Origin: Nonomuraea sp. NBC_00507
GTDB lineage: Bacteria > Actinomycetota > Actinomycetes > Streptosporangiales > Streptosporangiaceae
DNA length: 64,000 nt
NCBI RefSeq assembly: GCF_036013525.1
Contig: NZ_CP107853.1
Location: 11,656,001 to 11,720,000 of the forward strand
Direction of reading: 5' to 3'
How positions within the stretch are numbered: the stretch's first letter is position 1; every line of letters starts with the position of its first letter. The notes below the pieces were generated by a model. It saw nothing but the letters and a program-made list of their open reading frames with translations, did not search any database and was not told the origin of the DNA. Positions 47,120 through 56,565 of the stretch are shown here, one piece after another. A program made the translations under genes and the position numbers.

Positions 47120-48715
47120 TCAACCCATGTGGACCGGCTGGCCCTCGGCCTTGCGGCCCGCCTTCACGAAGAGGGTCAGAGCGGCGGTGAGCACCGCGAT
47201 GCCGGTGCTGACGAGGAAGGCCACGGACATACCGTCCATGAACGAGTTGTGCACGGCGTCCACGATGGGCTGTCCCAGCCCGGGCGGCGCCGACCCGAAC
47301 GCGGCCGCCTTCTCCAGCCCTGCCAGCTGTGCGGCCGGGATCGCCTGGGCCGCAGGGCCGAGGTGGCCGGGCAGCGTGGCGGAGATCTGGGCGGCCATCA
47401 CGGCGCCCAGGACCGCGGTGCCGAGCGAGCCACCGACCTGCATGGCCGACTGCTGCACCCCGCCGGCCACGCCGGTCAGCTCCACGGGAGCGTTGCCGAC
47501 GATGATCTCCGTGGCGCCCACGAACACCGGAGACATGCCGAAGGCCAGCAGCAGGAACGGGATGCCGCTCTCGATGAACGACGCGTCGATGCTGAGCCTG
47601 GACATGAGGAACATCGAGGAGGCGGTGATCAGCAGACCGGCCGCCATCGTGAGCCTCGGCCCGAACCTGCCGAGCGCCATACCCGCCAGCGGCGAGGCGA
47701 AGATCATGCCGGCGCTCATCGGCAACATGCGCAGGCCGGCCTCCAGCGGGGACAGGCCGTGCACGCCCTGGAAGAAGAAGCCCAGGAAGAACATCGCGCC
47801 GAACATGGCGAAGGCGACCATCATCATCAGCACGGTGCCGATGGAGATCGAGGCGTTCCTGAACAGCGACAGCGGCACCAGCGGCTGGCGGGCCTTGCTC
47901 TGCCAGAAGATGAACGCCCCGATGAGCGCCGCGAACACGGCCACGAAGGTCAGGGTCGTGCTGTCGCCCCAGCCCCACTCGGGGGCCTTGATGATCGTCC
48001 AGACCAGCGAGAACATCGCGCCGGACAGCAGCAGCACGCCCAGCCAGTCGATCCTGGCCAGCGTCTGAGCCCGGTTGTCCTTGATCAGGAGAATGCCCAT
48101 GATCAGGGCGACGACGCCGACGGGCGCGTTGATGAAGAAGACGGTCTGCCAGCTCGCCTGCTCGACCAGCACGCCGCCCACAATGGGCCCGGCGGCGCTG
48201 GACAGGCCGATGATCGCGCCCCAGGCCCCCATCGCCTGGTTCAGCTTCTCACCGGGGAACGCGGTGCGCAGCAACGCCAGTGCGGCGGGCTGGAGCAGTG
48301 CGCCGAACAGGCCTTGCAGCACCCGCAGGCCGATCAACGCGCCGACGGGCGTGACGCCGGGAATGACGTCGGCCAGTTCGGCGCTGAAGCCGATGCCCAC
48401 CGAGGAGAGCGCGAAGCCCCCCACGCCGATGAGGAAGACCCGCTTGTGTCCGAACAGGTCGCCCAGCTTGCCCGCAGTGATCAGGAAGACCGCCAGGGCC
48501 AGCAGATAACCGCTGGTGACCCACTGCAGGTCGGACAGCGAGGCCTTGAGGTCGGCCTGGATGGACGGGTTGGCGATGCCCACGACCGTGCCGTCGAGCA
48601 TCACCATGATGACACCCAGGCTGACGGCCAGCAGCACCAGCCACGGGTTGCCCCCTGTCCCCGTCTTCACAGAGCCAGGCGATGGCGGTGCCTCGACCGC
48701 CTTCGCGTTCGCCAT
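47120..48715 (-). CDS. DHA2-family MFS drug exporter (EmrB/QacA type)
   Basis: 531 residues, fourteen predicted membrane helices. MVMLDGTVVGIANPSIQADL at helix 1, GKLGDLFGHKRVFLIG (motif A) and GLSSAAGPIVGG (motif C) mark the DHA2 family. A divergent TetR gene and an operator inside this gene's promoter spacer show that it is likely repressor-controlled. Exports toxic compounds; which ones is unknown. Confidence 0.95.
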   Translation of the reverse strand: MANAKAVEAPPSPGSVKTGTGGNPWLVLLAVSLGVIMVMLDGTVVGIANPSIQADLKASLSDLQWVTSGYLLALAVFLITAGKLGDLFGHKRVFLIGVGGFALSSVGIGFSAELADVIPGVTPVGALIGLRVLQGLFGALLQPAALALLRTAFPGEKLNQAMGAWGAIIGLSSAAGPIVGGVLVEQASWQTVFFINAPVGVVALIMGILLIKDNRAQTLARIDWLGVLLLSGAMFSLVWTIIKAPEWGWGDSTTLTFVAVFAALIGAFIFWQSKARQPLVPLSLFRNASISIGTVLMMMVAFAMFGAMFFLGFFFQGVHGLSPLEAGLRMLPMSAGMIFASPLAGMALGRFGPRLTMAAGLLITASSMFLMSRLSIDASFIESGIPFLLLAFGMSPVFVGATEIIVGNAPVELTGVAGGVQQSAMQVGGSLGTAVLGAVMAAQISATLPGHLGPAAQAIPAAQLAGLEKAAAFGSAPPGLGQPIVDAVHNSFMDGMSVAFLVSTGIAVLTAALTLFVKAGRKAEGQPVHMG

Positions 48716-48774
48716 GAAGTCCCCCTCAGTACACGTACGCCCACATCAGGGCATAGATCTCGTAAGCCTCGGGT

Positions 48775-48803
48775 AATCTATGTCAGTCGATGACAGATGA
48801 CAA
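48775..48803 (-). promoter_or_regulatory. Promoter with TetR operator in its spacer
   Basis: On the minus strand: -35 TTGTCA (48798-48803), 17-bp spacer, -10 TAGATT (48775-48780). The spacer contains TGTCA-GTCGA-TGACA (48781-48795), an inverted repeat; a repressor there would block polymerase. ATGACA is repeated next to it. Confidence 0.75.
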
Positions 48804-48871
48804 ATGACTTTTAATCGGCGGCCGATGACTTATGGCATACTGTGACAGCAAGGTTCGAAGGAGTGACTGCT

Positions 48872-49492
48872 GTGGGTCTTCGGGAACGCAAGAAGGAGAA
48901 GACACGCCTGGCGATCTTGGACGCCGCGCTCGACCTATTCCTCGAACAAGGATACGAGTCGACCACGGTGGAGCAGATCGCGGGGGTCGTCGACGTCTCC
49001 CCCCGCACCTTCTTCCGTTACTTCACCAGCAAAGATCACCTGGTGCTGTGGTTCCACGACCACGGTGAGGAGATCATGCTGGAGACCCTGGAGTCCCGCC
49101 CTCAGGACGAGCCCCCGTTCAACGCCCTCATGCACGCGCTGCGCGCGGTGCTGAGCGACATGCAGGGCTCAACGCCGGACGAGTCCGCGAGGTTCCTGAA
49201 ACTACGCCGGATCCTGGACGAGAATCCGCGTCTGATCGGCCAGTCGGTGGCCAGGGCCGCACAGACCGAGCGGCGTCTGGCGGAGCTGGTGGCGGCGCGC
49301 CGGGGCGCCGATCCCGACACCGACCAGCTGTCCCACCTGATCGTGGCGTTCGCCATGTCCACCTTGCGCGTGGGGTTCGAGTGCCCGCGCCGCGTAGGGA
49401 CGTTGTCGGAGATCACCGGCCGCATGGGCGAGACGATCGAGCTGGCCGAGCGCTCGCTCCAGCCGGGCTGGGACCTTCAGCGGCCCGGCTAG
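48872..49492 (+). CDS. TetR-family repressor of the adjacent exporter
   Basis: 206 residues. N-terminal helix-turn-helix (ILDAALDLFLEQGYESTTVE, VSPRTFFRYFTSKDHLV) and an all-helical ligand domain. GTG 48872 is eight bases after AAGGAG; GTG 48842 and 48863 are in frame. Divergent from the exporter and next to its operator, so its most likely target is that promoter. Confidence 0.92.
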   Translation: MGLRERKKEKTRLAILDAALDLFLEQGYESTTVEQIAGVVDVSPRTFFRYFTSKDHLVLWFHDHGEEIMLETLESRPQDEPPFNALMHALRAVLSDMQGSTPDESARFLKLRRILDENPRLIGQSVARAAQTERRLAELVAARRGADPDTDQLSHLIVAFAMSTLRVGFECPRRVGTLSEITGRMGETIELAERSLQPGWDLQRPG

Positions 49493-50067
49493 TTCATCGT
49501 GGGGTCGTCCGGGCACGTGGCCACGAAGGCCAGCTCGCCGGGCTGCCTGCGCAGCACGTGCCGCCAGAGCGAGCCGGGATCGGCGTGGAAGGTGTCGCCG
49601 GCCTCGGAGTCGACGACGTACCAAGCACCCTCGGCGATCTCGCTCTCCAGCTGACCCGAGGACCAGCCCGCGTAGCCGGCGAAGATACGCATCTGCGCGA
49701 TCTCGCCCTGCAGGATCTCGGGCGGGGCGTCCAGGTCCACCGTGCCGAGCCGGGACACGGCCGGGGTGCCCGCGTGCAGCCTGCGCCAGCCGAGCGGCTC
49801 TTCCCCGCTCGGGACCGCCGCCAGCGCCAACGCGCTGTCGGTCTGTACGGGCCCGCCTTCGAAGAGCACCGGCGGCCCGGTGACCAGCGGGTCCCACACG
49901 GGGAGGACCTGGGTCACCGAGATGTCGCTCGGTCTGTTGAGCACCACACCCAGAGTCCCGCCGTCATGGTCGTGTTCGAGGACCAGCACGACGCTACGCC
50001 GAAAGTTGGGGTCGTCGAGAAGCGGGGTCGCCACCAACAAACCGCCGACGTAGATCGCTTCCGCCAT
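49489..50067 (-). CDS. YqgE/AlgH family protein
   Basis: 192 residues. GGLLVATPLLDDPNFRRSVV, LGVVLNRPSD, FEGGPVQTDSALAL and FAGYAGWSSGQLESE are the hallmark segments. Widely conserved, function unsettled. ATG 50067; convergent overlap of 4 bp with the TetR gene. Confidence 0.94.
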   Translation of the reverse strand: MAEAIYVGGLLVATPLLDDPNFRRSVVLVLEHDHDGGTLGVVLNRPSDISVTQVLPVWDPLVTGPPVLFEGGPVQTDSALALAAVPSGEEPLGWRRLHAGTPAVSRLGTVDLDAPPEILQGEIAQMRIFAGYAGWSSGQLESEIAEGAWYVVDSEAGDTFHADPGSLWRHVLRRQPGELAFVATCPDDPTMN

Positions 50068-50185
50068 ACATCCATCATGAAGGGTCGAAGGGGGTTCGCG
50101 CTGCCCCAGTGCGCTCATGTTACCGTACGCGGTCAATTGGCCACCTGAGGTTGCGGCGTCGGCCGTCGATGGTTTCGTCCCGCCC

Positions 50186-50797
50186 CTATGCGATGAACGC
50201 CCCGGCCCGGGCGGCGGCCAGCGTCCGCTGGACCGACCGTTCGGCGACCTCCGGGGTCACCGGCTCCCGCGTGACGACCAGGCGGTAGTAGAGCGGGGCC
50301 GAGACCGCCCGGATCACCTCCATGGCGTCGGTCCCCCTGGGGAGCTCGCCCCGCCGGACCGCCAACTCCACGGCGCCGGCCCATTCTTCGATGCGGCGCA
50401 GGTAGAAGGCCCGCAAGGCGCCGGCCGCCTGGGGGTTGCTGGTGGCAGCGGCGATCATCGCCTGGAACGTGGCCCCGAGCCGCCCGTCGTTGACCGCCTC
50501 GCACACGGCGAGGGCGTTGGCCCGCAGGTCGGTCTCGACCGAGCCGGTGTCGGCGTGCGGCGTGGACTGGTCGGCCAGCTCGATCATGAGGTCGGTGACC
50601 AGGCCCGCCGGGCTCCCCCAGCGCCGGTAGACCGTCGTCTTGCCGACGCCCGCCCTGGCCGCCACCTGATCCATGGTGAGGCCGTGGAAGCCGTGCTCGA
50701 CCAGCTCGTCCTGGGTGGCCTCGAGCACGGCAGCGCGCACGCGCGCAGTGCGGCCGCCTGGCCGCACGGTTCCCGCCGAGCGGGAAAGTTGTTCCAT
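50186..50797 (-). CDS. TetR-family regulator (orphan)
   Basis: 203 residues with HTH (LTMDQVAARAGVGKTTVYRR) and a C-terminal TetR_C-like domain. ATG 50797 has GGAGACTTG upstream. A 12-bp-arm palindrome 26 bp upstream is probably its own operator. The neighbours on either side are not obvious efflux or enzyme targets. Confidence 0.92.
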   Translation of the reverse strand: MEQLSRSAGTVRPGGRTARVRAAVLEATQDELVEHGFHGLTMDQVAARAGVGKTTVYRRWGSPAGLVTDLMIELADQSTPHADTGSVETDLRANALAVCEAVNDGRLGATFQAMIAAATSNPQAAGALRAFYLRRIEEWAGAVELAVRRGELPRGTDAMEVIRAVSAPLYYRLVVTREPVTPEVAERSVQRTLAAARAGAFIA

Positions 50798-50823
50798 CAA
50801 GTCTCCTCGTTGGACGGCATGCC

Positions 50824-50853
50824 CAACTAACGGGACGGCTATCCCGTTAGTTG
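50824..50853. promoter_or_regulatory. TetR operator CAACTAACGGGA-6-TCCCGTTAGTTG
   Basis: Perfect 12-bp inverted arms (50824-50835 and 50842-50853) around CGGCTA, just upstream of the TetR gene; of the classic TetR half-site type with CTAACGGG. Confidence 0.75.
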
Positions 50854-51001
50854 CAATGCGTGGGCGGCGTGGGCTGTTCCTGAGCTTTCGCCGCCGGCCG
50901 CGTCGTTCGCGGGGCTGTCTGCGCGCTGTGGCTCGAAGGAAGCGTTTGCCGCCGGCGCAATTCTAGGGCCGAGCGGCCGGAAAAATGAGGGCGAATGACT
51001 C

Positions 51002-51018
51002 GTTCGGCAATACCGAAC
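51002..51018. promoter_or_regulatory. IclR operator GTTCGG-CAATA-CCGAAC
   Basis: 6-bp perfect arms, upstream of and overlapping the expected -35 of the IclR gene. Shares GTTCG with the glpK operator, implying autoregulation. Confidence 0.65.
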
Positions 51019-51028
51019 CGCACTGCGC

Positions 51029-51034
51029 TAGTCT
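51029..51034 (+). promoter_or_regulatory. -10 element TAGTCT of the IclR gene
   Basis: Seven bases before GTG 51042; leaderless start. Confidence 0.45.
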
Positions 51035-51041
51035 GCCGGTT

Positions 51042-51791
51042 GTGGGAGAGACGATTCAGTCGGTCGAACGGGCCGCCGCGATCCTGCGGCTGCTCGCCTC
51101 CGGTCCCCGCCAGCTCGGGGTGGCCGAGCTGGCCAGGGCGCTGGGCCTGCCGAAGGGCACGCTGCACGGCATCCTGCGCACGCTGGTCCGGGTCGGCTTC
51201 GTCGAGCAGGACCAGACCACGGGGAAATACCGCCTCGGGGCCACGCTGCTCCATCTGGGCAGCAGCTACCTCGACGTCAACGAGCTGCGCACCCGAGCCA
51301 TCAACTGGGCCGACGCACTGGCCGGGCGGAGCAGGGAGAGCGCCTGGATCGGCACCCTGCATGAGGGCCACGTCCTGGTGATCCATCACGTGTTCCGGCC
51401 CGATGACAGCATGCAGACTCTGCAGGTGGGCACATATCTACCGACTCACGCCAGCGCGCTGGGCAAGGTCCTGCTCGCCTACGACCCGTACGGCGAGGCC
51501 TTCGCAGCGCCGCTGCAGCCGCACACCAAGAAGACCATCGTCGACCCCGGTCTCCTGGAGACGGAGCTCGAGCTGATCAGGACGCGCGGCTGGGCGGCCG
51601 AGATGGAGGAGCTGACCGAGGGCGAGGTGGCCATCGCCGCGCCCATCAAGGACTCGCGCGGCATCGTGGTGGGCGCCATCGGCATCCGCGGCGCGGTCGA
51701 GCGGCTGGCGCCGGAGGGGGGCTTGCACATGGACTACGTCTCATACGTCCGCGACGCGGCCCGCGCGATCACCCGCGATCTCACCCGCTGA
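51042..51791 (+). CDS. IclR-family regulator of glycerol catabolism (GylR-like)
   Basis: 249 residues: winged HTH (SVERAAAILRLLASGPRQLG, LGLPKGTLHGILRTL) and the IclR effector domain (YLPTHASALGKVLLAY). It lies directly upstream of glpK-glpD, the order of gylR in Streptomyces. Matching palindromes occur before this gene and before glpK. Effector likely glycerol-3-phosphate, by analogy. Confidence 0.92.
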   Translation: MGETIQSVERAAAILRLLASGPRQLGVAELARALGLPKGTLHGILRTLVRVGFVEQDQTTGKYRLGATLLHLGSSYLDVNELRTRAINWADALAGRSRESAWIGTLHEGHVLVIHHVFRPDDSMQTLQVGTYLPTHASALGKVLLAYDPYGEAFAAPLQPHTKKTIVDPGLLETELELIRTRGWAAEMEELTEGEVAIAAPIKDSRGIVVGAIGIRGAVERLAPEGGLHMDYVSYVRDAARAITRDLTR

Positions 51792-51800
51792 GCAAAACAG

Positions 51801-51856
51801 TTGAACGCCCTCGGGCGACCGAATAATATTTCTCCTGTCGTTCGACATTGTCGAAC
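51801..51856 (+). promoter_or_regulatory. glpKD promoter and IclR operator
   Basis: TTGAAC (51801-51806), a 17-bp spacer and TAATAT (51824-51829) form a near-consensus promoter. The perfect palindrome GTTCGACATTGTCGAAC (51840-51856) lies just downstream of the expected start, a repression position. Confidence 0.8.
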
Positions 51857-51878
51857 CCGATCTTGCGAGGAACCGCCA

Positions 51879-53345
51879 GTGCCTCGACCGCATTACGTCG
51901 CCGCCATCGACCAGGGCACCACGTCCAGCCGCTGCATCGTCTTCGACCAGGCCGGCAACATCATCTCCGTCGCCCAGCGCGAGCACCGCCAGATCTTCCC
52001 CAAGCCCGGCTGGGTCGAGCACGACGCGGCCGAGATCTGGCAGGCCGTGCAAGGGGTGCTGGAAGAGGCCGTCGGCGGCCTGGACGGCCAGATCGCCGCG
52101 CTCGGCATCACCAACCAGCGCGAGACCACCGTGTTGTGGGACCGGGCGACGGGACAGCCGGTGTGCCCGGCCATCGTCTGGCAGGACACGCGCACGGCGC
52201 CGCTGACCCATGCGCTGGCCGCGCACGAGCAGCTGTTCAAGGAGAAGGCCGGGCTGCCGCTGGCGACCTACTTCTCCGGTCCGAAGATCCGCTGGCTGCT
52301 CGACGAGCACCCAGGGCTGCGGGAGCGGGCCGAGCGCGGCGAGGTGCTGTTCGGCACGATGGACAGCTGGCTGCTGTGGAACCTCACCGGCCGGCACCTC
52401 ACCGACGTCACCAACGCCAGCCGTACGATGCTGATGAACATCCACACGCTGGCCTGGGACGACGAGCTCCTGGCCGCGCTGGGGGTGCCACGCGCGATGT
52501 TGCCGGAGATCCGCCCGTCCGCCGAGGTCTACGGCCGCACGCCGGGCGGCTTCCCGGTGGCCTCGGCGCTCGGCGACCAGCAGGCGGCGTTGTTCGGGCA
52601 GACCTGCTTCGCGCCCGGCGAGACCAAGAGCACCTATGGCTCCGGCAGCTTCCTGCTGATGAACACCGGCCACGAGCCGGTCGTCTCCAAGCACGGCCTG
52701 CTGACCACGGTCGGCTACCAGATCGGCGACACCCCGGCCACCTACGCGTTGGAGGGCGCGATCGCGGTCACCGGCTCCCTCGTGCAGTGGCTGCGTGACA
52801 ACCTCGGCCTGATCTCCAGCGCCGCCGAGATCGAGACGCTGGCCAAGACGGTGGACGACAACGGTGGCTGCTATTTCGTGCCGGCGTTCTCGGGGTTGTT
52901 CGCGCCGCACTGGCGCTCCGACGCGCGCGGCGTGATCGCGGGGCTGACGGGGTTCGTCACCAAGGGGCACATCGCGCGGGCCGTGCTGGAGGCCACCGCG
53001 TGGCAGACCCGCGAGGTCGTGGACGCGATGAACGGCGACTCGGGCCTGGACCTGACGTCGCTGCGCGCCGACGGCGGCATGACCGCCAACAACCTGCTCA
53101 TGCAGACGCTCGCGGACGTGCTGGCGGTGCCGGTGATCCGGCCCATGGTGTCCGAGACCACCGCGCTGGGCGCCGCCTACGCGGCGGGCCTCGCGACCGG
53201 CTACTGGCCGGACATCGACAGCCTGCGCGCCAACTGGCACAAGGCCGCCGAGTGGCGACCGGCGATCGACGAGGCCGGCCGCGATCGGGAATACCGCAAC
53301 TGGAAAAAGGCCGTGGCCCGCACCCTCGACTGGGTGGAGCAGTAG
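51879..53345 (+). CDS. glpK: Glycerol kinase
   Basis: 488 residues of the FGGY family. [15 protein letters not shown] (ATP site), [21 protein letters not shown] and the [12 protein letters not shown] region are intact. Phosphorylates glycerol to glycerol-3-phosphate, the substrate of GlpD just downstream. GTG 51879 has GCGAGGA upstream. No glpF uptake gene is present. Confidence 0.96.
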   Translation: MPRPHYVAAIDQGTTSSRCIVFDQAGNIISVAQREHRQIFPKPGWVEHDAAEIWQAVQGVLEEAVGGLDGQIAALGITNQRETTVLWDRATGQPVCPAIVWQDTRTAPLTHALAAHEQLFKEKAGLPLATYFSGPKIRWLLDEHPGLRERAERGEVLFGTMDSWLLWNLTGRHLTDVTNASRTMLMNIHTLAWDDELLAALGVPRAMLPEIRPSAEVYGRTPGGFPVASALGDQQAALFGQTCFAPGETKSTYGSGSFLLMNTGHEPVVSKHGLLTTVGYQIGDTPATYALEGAIAVTGSLVQWLRDNLGLISSAAEIETLAKTVDDNGGCYFVPAFSGLFAPHWRSDARGVIAGLTGFVTKGHIARAVLEATAWQTREVVDAMNGDSGLDLTSLRADGGMTANNLLMQTLADVLAVPVIRPMVSETTALGAAYAAGLATGYWPDIDSLRANWHKAAEWRPAIDEAGRDREYRNWKKAVARTLDWVEQ

Positions 53346-53349
53346 GAGT

Positions 53350-54921
53350 ATGGCAATGATGATCGCGATGGGGACCGAGCGCGCGCGGATCCGCGAGGAA
53401 CTGTCCAGCGCCACCTTCGACCTGCTCGTGATCGGGGGCGGCATCCTGGGCACGTCGGTGACCTGGATGGCGGCCCAGGCCGGGCTCCGGGTGGCGATGG
53501 TGGACGCGGGCGACTTCGCCGGCGCCACCTCCAGCGCCTCCTCCAAACTCGTCCACGGCGGCCTGCGTTACCTGCAGACCGGCAACGTCCGGCTGGTCGC
53601 GGAAAACCACCGCGAGCGGCGTGCCCTGGCCGGCGACATCGCGCCCCACCTGGTCAAGCCGCTGACGTTCCTGGTGCCCATCTACAAGGGCGGGCCGCAC
53701 GGGGCCGCCAAGCTGGGCGCGGGGGTGTTCCTCTACTCGGCGCTGTCGGTGTTCGGCGACGGCATGGGCAAGGTGATCACGCCGCAGCAGGCGGTCTCCA
53801 AGGTGCCCGCGCTGCGCACCGAGGGCCTGCGGGCCGCCGCCGTCTACGGCGACCACCAGATGAACGACAGCCGGGTCGCGGTCATGACCGTGCGGGCCGC
53901 GGTGGACGCCGGCGCGATCGTGCTCAACCACGCGGAGGTCGTGGACCTGCGTAAGACCGGCGGCACCGTGGCCGGCGCCGAGTTGCGCGACCGGCTCGAC
54001 GGCACCGAGTTCGGGGTGTCCGCGCGGCTCGTCCTGAACGCCACCGGGCCGTGGGTGGACCACCTGCGGCGGATGGAGGACCCGGACGCGGCCCCGAGCA
54101 TCCGGCTCTCCAAGGGCGCCCACCTCGTCCTGCGCCGCCACGAGCCGTGGAAGGCCGCGCTGACCACGCCGATCGACAAATACCGGGTGTCGTTCGCCAT
54201 CCCGTGGGAGGACCATCTGCTGCTCGGCACGACCGACGAGGCCTACGAGGGCGACCCCGCCGAGGTGCGGCCCACCGAGGCCGACATCGCGCAGATCCTC
54301 GACGAGGCCGGGCATTCCGTACGCGAGGAGCAGCTCAAGCGCGAGGACATCACCTACGCCTTCGCGGGGCTGCGCGTGCTCCCCGGCGGCCCTGGCCAGG
54401 TGGCGTCAGCCAAGCGGGAGACCGTGCTGAGCAGGGGCAAGGGCGGCATGCTCTCGGTCGCGGGCGGCAAGTGGACGACCTACCGGCACATCGGCAGGCA
54501 CGTGCTCGACACGCTCGCCCACCTGCCGGGGCGGCCGCTGGGCGACGACCTGGCCGACATCCTGCCCGCCGTGCCGCTGCCCGGGCTGGCCAGCCCGGAC
54601 GCGGTCGCGATGCGGCTGTGGACGGACCGGGAGCGGGGGGGCCGCATGGATCCGCTGGTGGCCAGACACCTGGCCTCGCACTACGGGTCGATCGCGTTCG
54701 ACCTGGTCAGGCTCATCCGCGAGACACCCGCACTGGGCGAGCGCATCCACCCGGACGGGCCTGACATCTGGGCCCAAGCGGTCTTCGCGCGCGACCACGA
54801 GTGGGCGGCCACGGTGGACGACGTCGTACGCCGCCGCACGACGCTCACCGTACGCGGCCTCGACACACCCGAGGTACGCACCAAGATCGCGCAGCTGCTC
54901 GGACAGGCACTGAAGCCCTAG
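53350..54921 (+). CDS. glpD: Aerobic glycerol-3-phosphate dehydrogenase
   Basis: 523 residues. FAD-binding LLVIGGGILGTSVTW, SSKLVHGGLRYLQTGNVRL, and FAGLRVLPGG match GlpD. Oxidises glycerol-3-phosphate to DHAP at the membrane, passing electrons to quinone. ATG 53350 has TAGGAGT overlapping the glpK stop. One operon with glpK. Confidence 0.96.
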   Translation: MAMMIAMGTERARIREELSSATFDLLVIGGGILGTSVTWMAAQAGLRVAMVDAGDFAGATSSASSKLVHGGLRYLQTGNVRLVAENHRERRALAGDIAPHLVKPLTFLVPIYKGGPHGAAKLGAGVFLYSALSVFGDGMGKVITPQQAVSKVPALRTEGLRAAAVYGDHQMNDSRVAVMTVRAAVDAGAIVLNHAEVVDLRKTGGTVAGAELRDRLDGTEFGVSARLVLNATGPWVDHLRRMEDPDAAPSIRLSKGAHLVLRRHEPWKAALTTPIDKYRVSFAIPWEDHLLLGTTDEAYEGDPAEVRPTEADIAQILDEAGHSVREEQLKREDITYAFAGLRVLPGGPGQVASAKRETVLSRGKGGMLSVAGGKWTTYRHIGRHVLDTLAHLPGRPLGDDLADILPAVPLPGLASPDAVAMRLWTDRERGGRMDPLVARHLASHYGSIAFDLVRLIRETPALGERIHPDGPDIWAQAVFARDHEWAATVDDVVRRRTTLTVRGLDTPEVRTKIAQLLGQALKP

Positions 54922-55028
54922 ACCCGCACCCCTGCTGGAGGACGCGAGGGCATGCCCGCGCCGGGGCTGGTCGGTGAGATCGGGGGACCTGCGCGGGGGG
55001 TGGGCTGTGAGACCCGGGGGGTGCGTCG

Positions 55029-55295
55029 CTAGCCGTCCAGCCAGGCATCGATGAGTCGCTCGGCCGTGGTCCACGCCCAGTCCCACAGCTCTGCTGGGGA
55101 CTGACCGAGGGACGCGGTCACCAGCAGCCCGCCGAGGATCAGTACCATCACGATGAAGGCGCCCTTCGGCCCATGGTTACTCGCCGCCTTCCCGCTGCTC
55201 CTCTCACGTCTCTCGCGGCGGTGCCGGTCCGCATCGTCTTGCGCCCACTCCTTAAGGAAATCCTCGAACCGGCGTTGACCCCAACTGCCACTCAT
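55029..55295 (-). CDS. Small single-pass membrane protein
   Basis: 88 residues. Charged N-terminus (DADRHRRERRERSSG), one helix (GAFIVMVLILGGLLVTASL), Trp-rich end (ELWDWAWTTAERLIDAW). ATG 55295 has GGGAGCGG upstream. No family recognised; convergent with glpD. Confidence 0.6.
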   Translation of the reverse strand: MSGSWGQRRFEDFLKEWAQDDADRHRRERRERSSGKAASNHGPKGAFIVMVLILGGLLVTASLGQSPAELWDWAWTTAERLIDAWLDG

Positions 55296-55464
55296 CCGCT
55301 CCCCTTCCCTCGGGTGACGCCATGGTTGTCACCCACTGCTTGTGTGACGCTACGGACCGTCAAATTGTTCGCGGCCCGTCACGGCCGATGAGAGCGGCCC
55401 GTACGCATCCGCCTGGAACAGCGAGAGCACGACTCCTGACGCATACGCGGGGAAGGGGGTAGGC

Positions 55465-55965
55465 ATGTGCACTCCCATGAACGAAGCCCTGATCCGCCAC
55501 TTCCGCGACCTGCGCGACGGCAGCCACGGCCAGGCCATCTCGCGGGAGGACAAAGAGAGCGTGTTCGTCACGGCCATCGAGCTGCTCGATCCGGTGGCGA
55601 AGACGGCGCTGGAGGAGCTCAACGCCGACCTGCTGCTCGGCACGGGCGAGGTGGTGGCCAGCGGGGTCACCCGATCGAAGGAGGGCGGGCTCAACGCCAT
55701 GTGGTCGCTGACGTGGCCCGAACAGCGCGCCTGCCACGCCCAGCCCATCGCGGTCGTCGCCCACTACGGCGCCGGATTCCACCACCCGCACCTACGGGGC
55801 AACACCGTCGGTGACTGGCCGATGAATATCTTCGACACCGCGGACGCCCAGGCGCAGATCGACACGCTCCGGGTGATCGCCGCCGGCGACGCCCACAACC
55901 TGGTCTTCCAGGAAAGCTACCGTCTCATGCCCGCCATCGCCCACCGAGCCGACGCGCCCTCCTGA
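55465..55965 (+). CDS. Hypothetical protein
   Basis: 166 residues, soluble, His-rich in its second half (HYGAGFHHPHLRG), which could bind metal. ATG 55465 follows GGGGGTAGG. No recognised family and no clear partner. Confidence 0.65.
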   Translation: MCTPMNEALIRHFRDLRDGSHGQAISREDKESVFVTAIELLDPVAKTALEELNADLLLGTGEVVASGVTRSKEGGLNAMWSLTWPEQRACHAQPIAVVAHYGAGFHHPHLRGNTVGDWPMNIFDTADAQAQIDTLRVIAAGDAHNLVFQESYRLMPAIAHRADAPS

Positions 55966-56027
55966 CAGCCACCCACGCCGGAGCGCACCCTCACTCCCGC
56001 ATGCCTGCAGGAGCTCACTCGCCGGCG

Positions 56028-56510
56028 TCATCTGCTACGACGCCGACTTTCCCCCACCGATGCGCCAGACCGCCGGATCTCGGGCCTCTCCCGCCCATCC
56101 TTCTTTCGCGCCGCGAGGATCATGAGCACTCCGGAGACGCTTCCGGCGAAGAACGGGGACGGCACGAGAAGGACGCCGCCAATCAGACACCACGCCGCAA
56201 GGCCCCAGCCGACTCCGGCGGGCACGGCCACCCCGCGTCCAGCGAGGTGCCATGTCAGGCACCCCAGAAGGATCAGGGGCACGGCGAAGCTTCCCGGAGC
56301 GGCCCAGAAGGCGAGCTTGTTCTGAAGGGACGCCAGCGTCTGAACGGTCCCTCCGCCGGTGAGTTCGAGCGGGACTGCTGCCCATATCCCTCGACCCACC
56401 CAACCGGCGATGTCCTCCGAGGCGACGAGCGCCAGCAACGATAGGTGCCCGATTCCCAGCACGAGCATGATCCCGCTCGCCCAGCGGAGCATTCGCTTTC
56501 TGGAGTTCAT
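56028..56510 (-). CDS. Four-helix membrane protein (DUF6463-like)
   Basis: 160 residues with about four membrane segments (ASGIMLVLGIGHLSLLALVA and later FAVPLILLGCLTWHLAGRG). The layout resembles DUF6463. ATG 56510 has AAAGGA upstream and overlaps (ATGA) the stop of the shifted frame of the previous gene. Last gene of the TetR-controlled operon. Confidence 0.65.
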   Translation of the reverse strand: MNSRKRMLRWASGIMLVLGIGHLSLLALVASEDIAGWVGRGIWAAVPLELTGGGTVQTLASLQNKLAFWAAPGSFAVPLILLGCLTWHLAGRGVAVPAGVGWGLAAWCLIGGVLLVPSPFFAGSVSGVLMILAARKKDGRERPEIRRSGASVGESRRRSR

Positions 56511-56565
56511 CGTGACGTTCCTTTCTCGTGGTCGCGGTCGAGCCAGGCTCGTTCCCATCGCCGGG

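Noticed and set aside
47129..48793. Long plus-strand frame opposite the DHA2 exporter
   Set aside because: Composition is antisense-like and the exporter is unambiguous.
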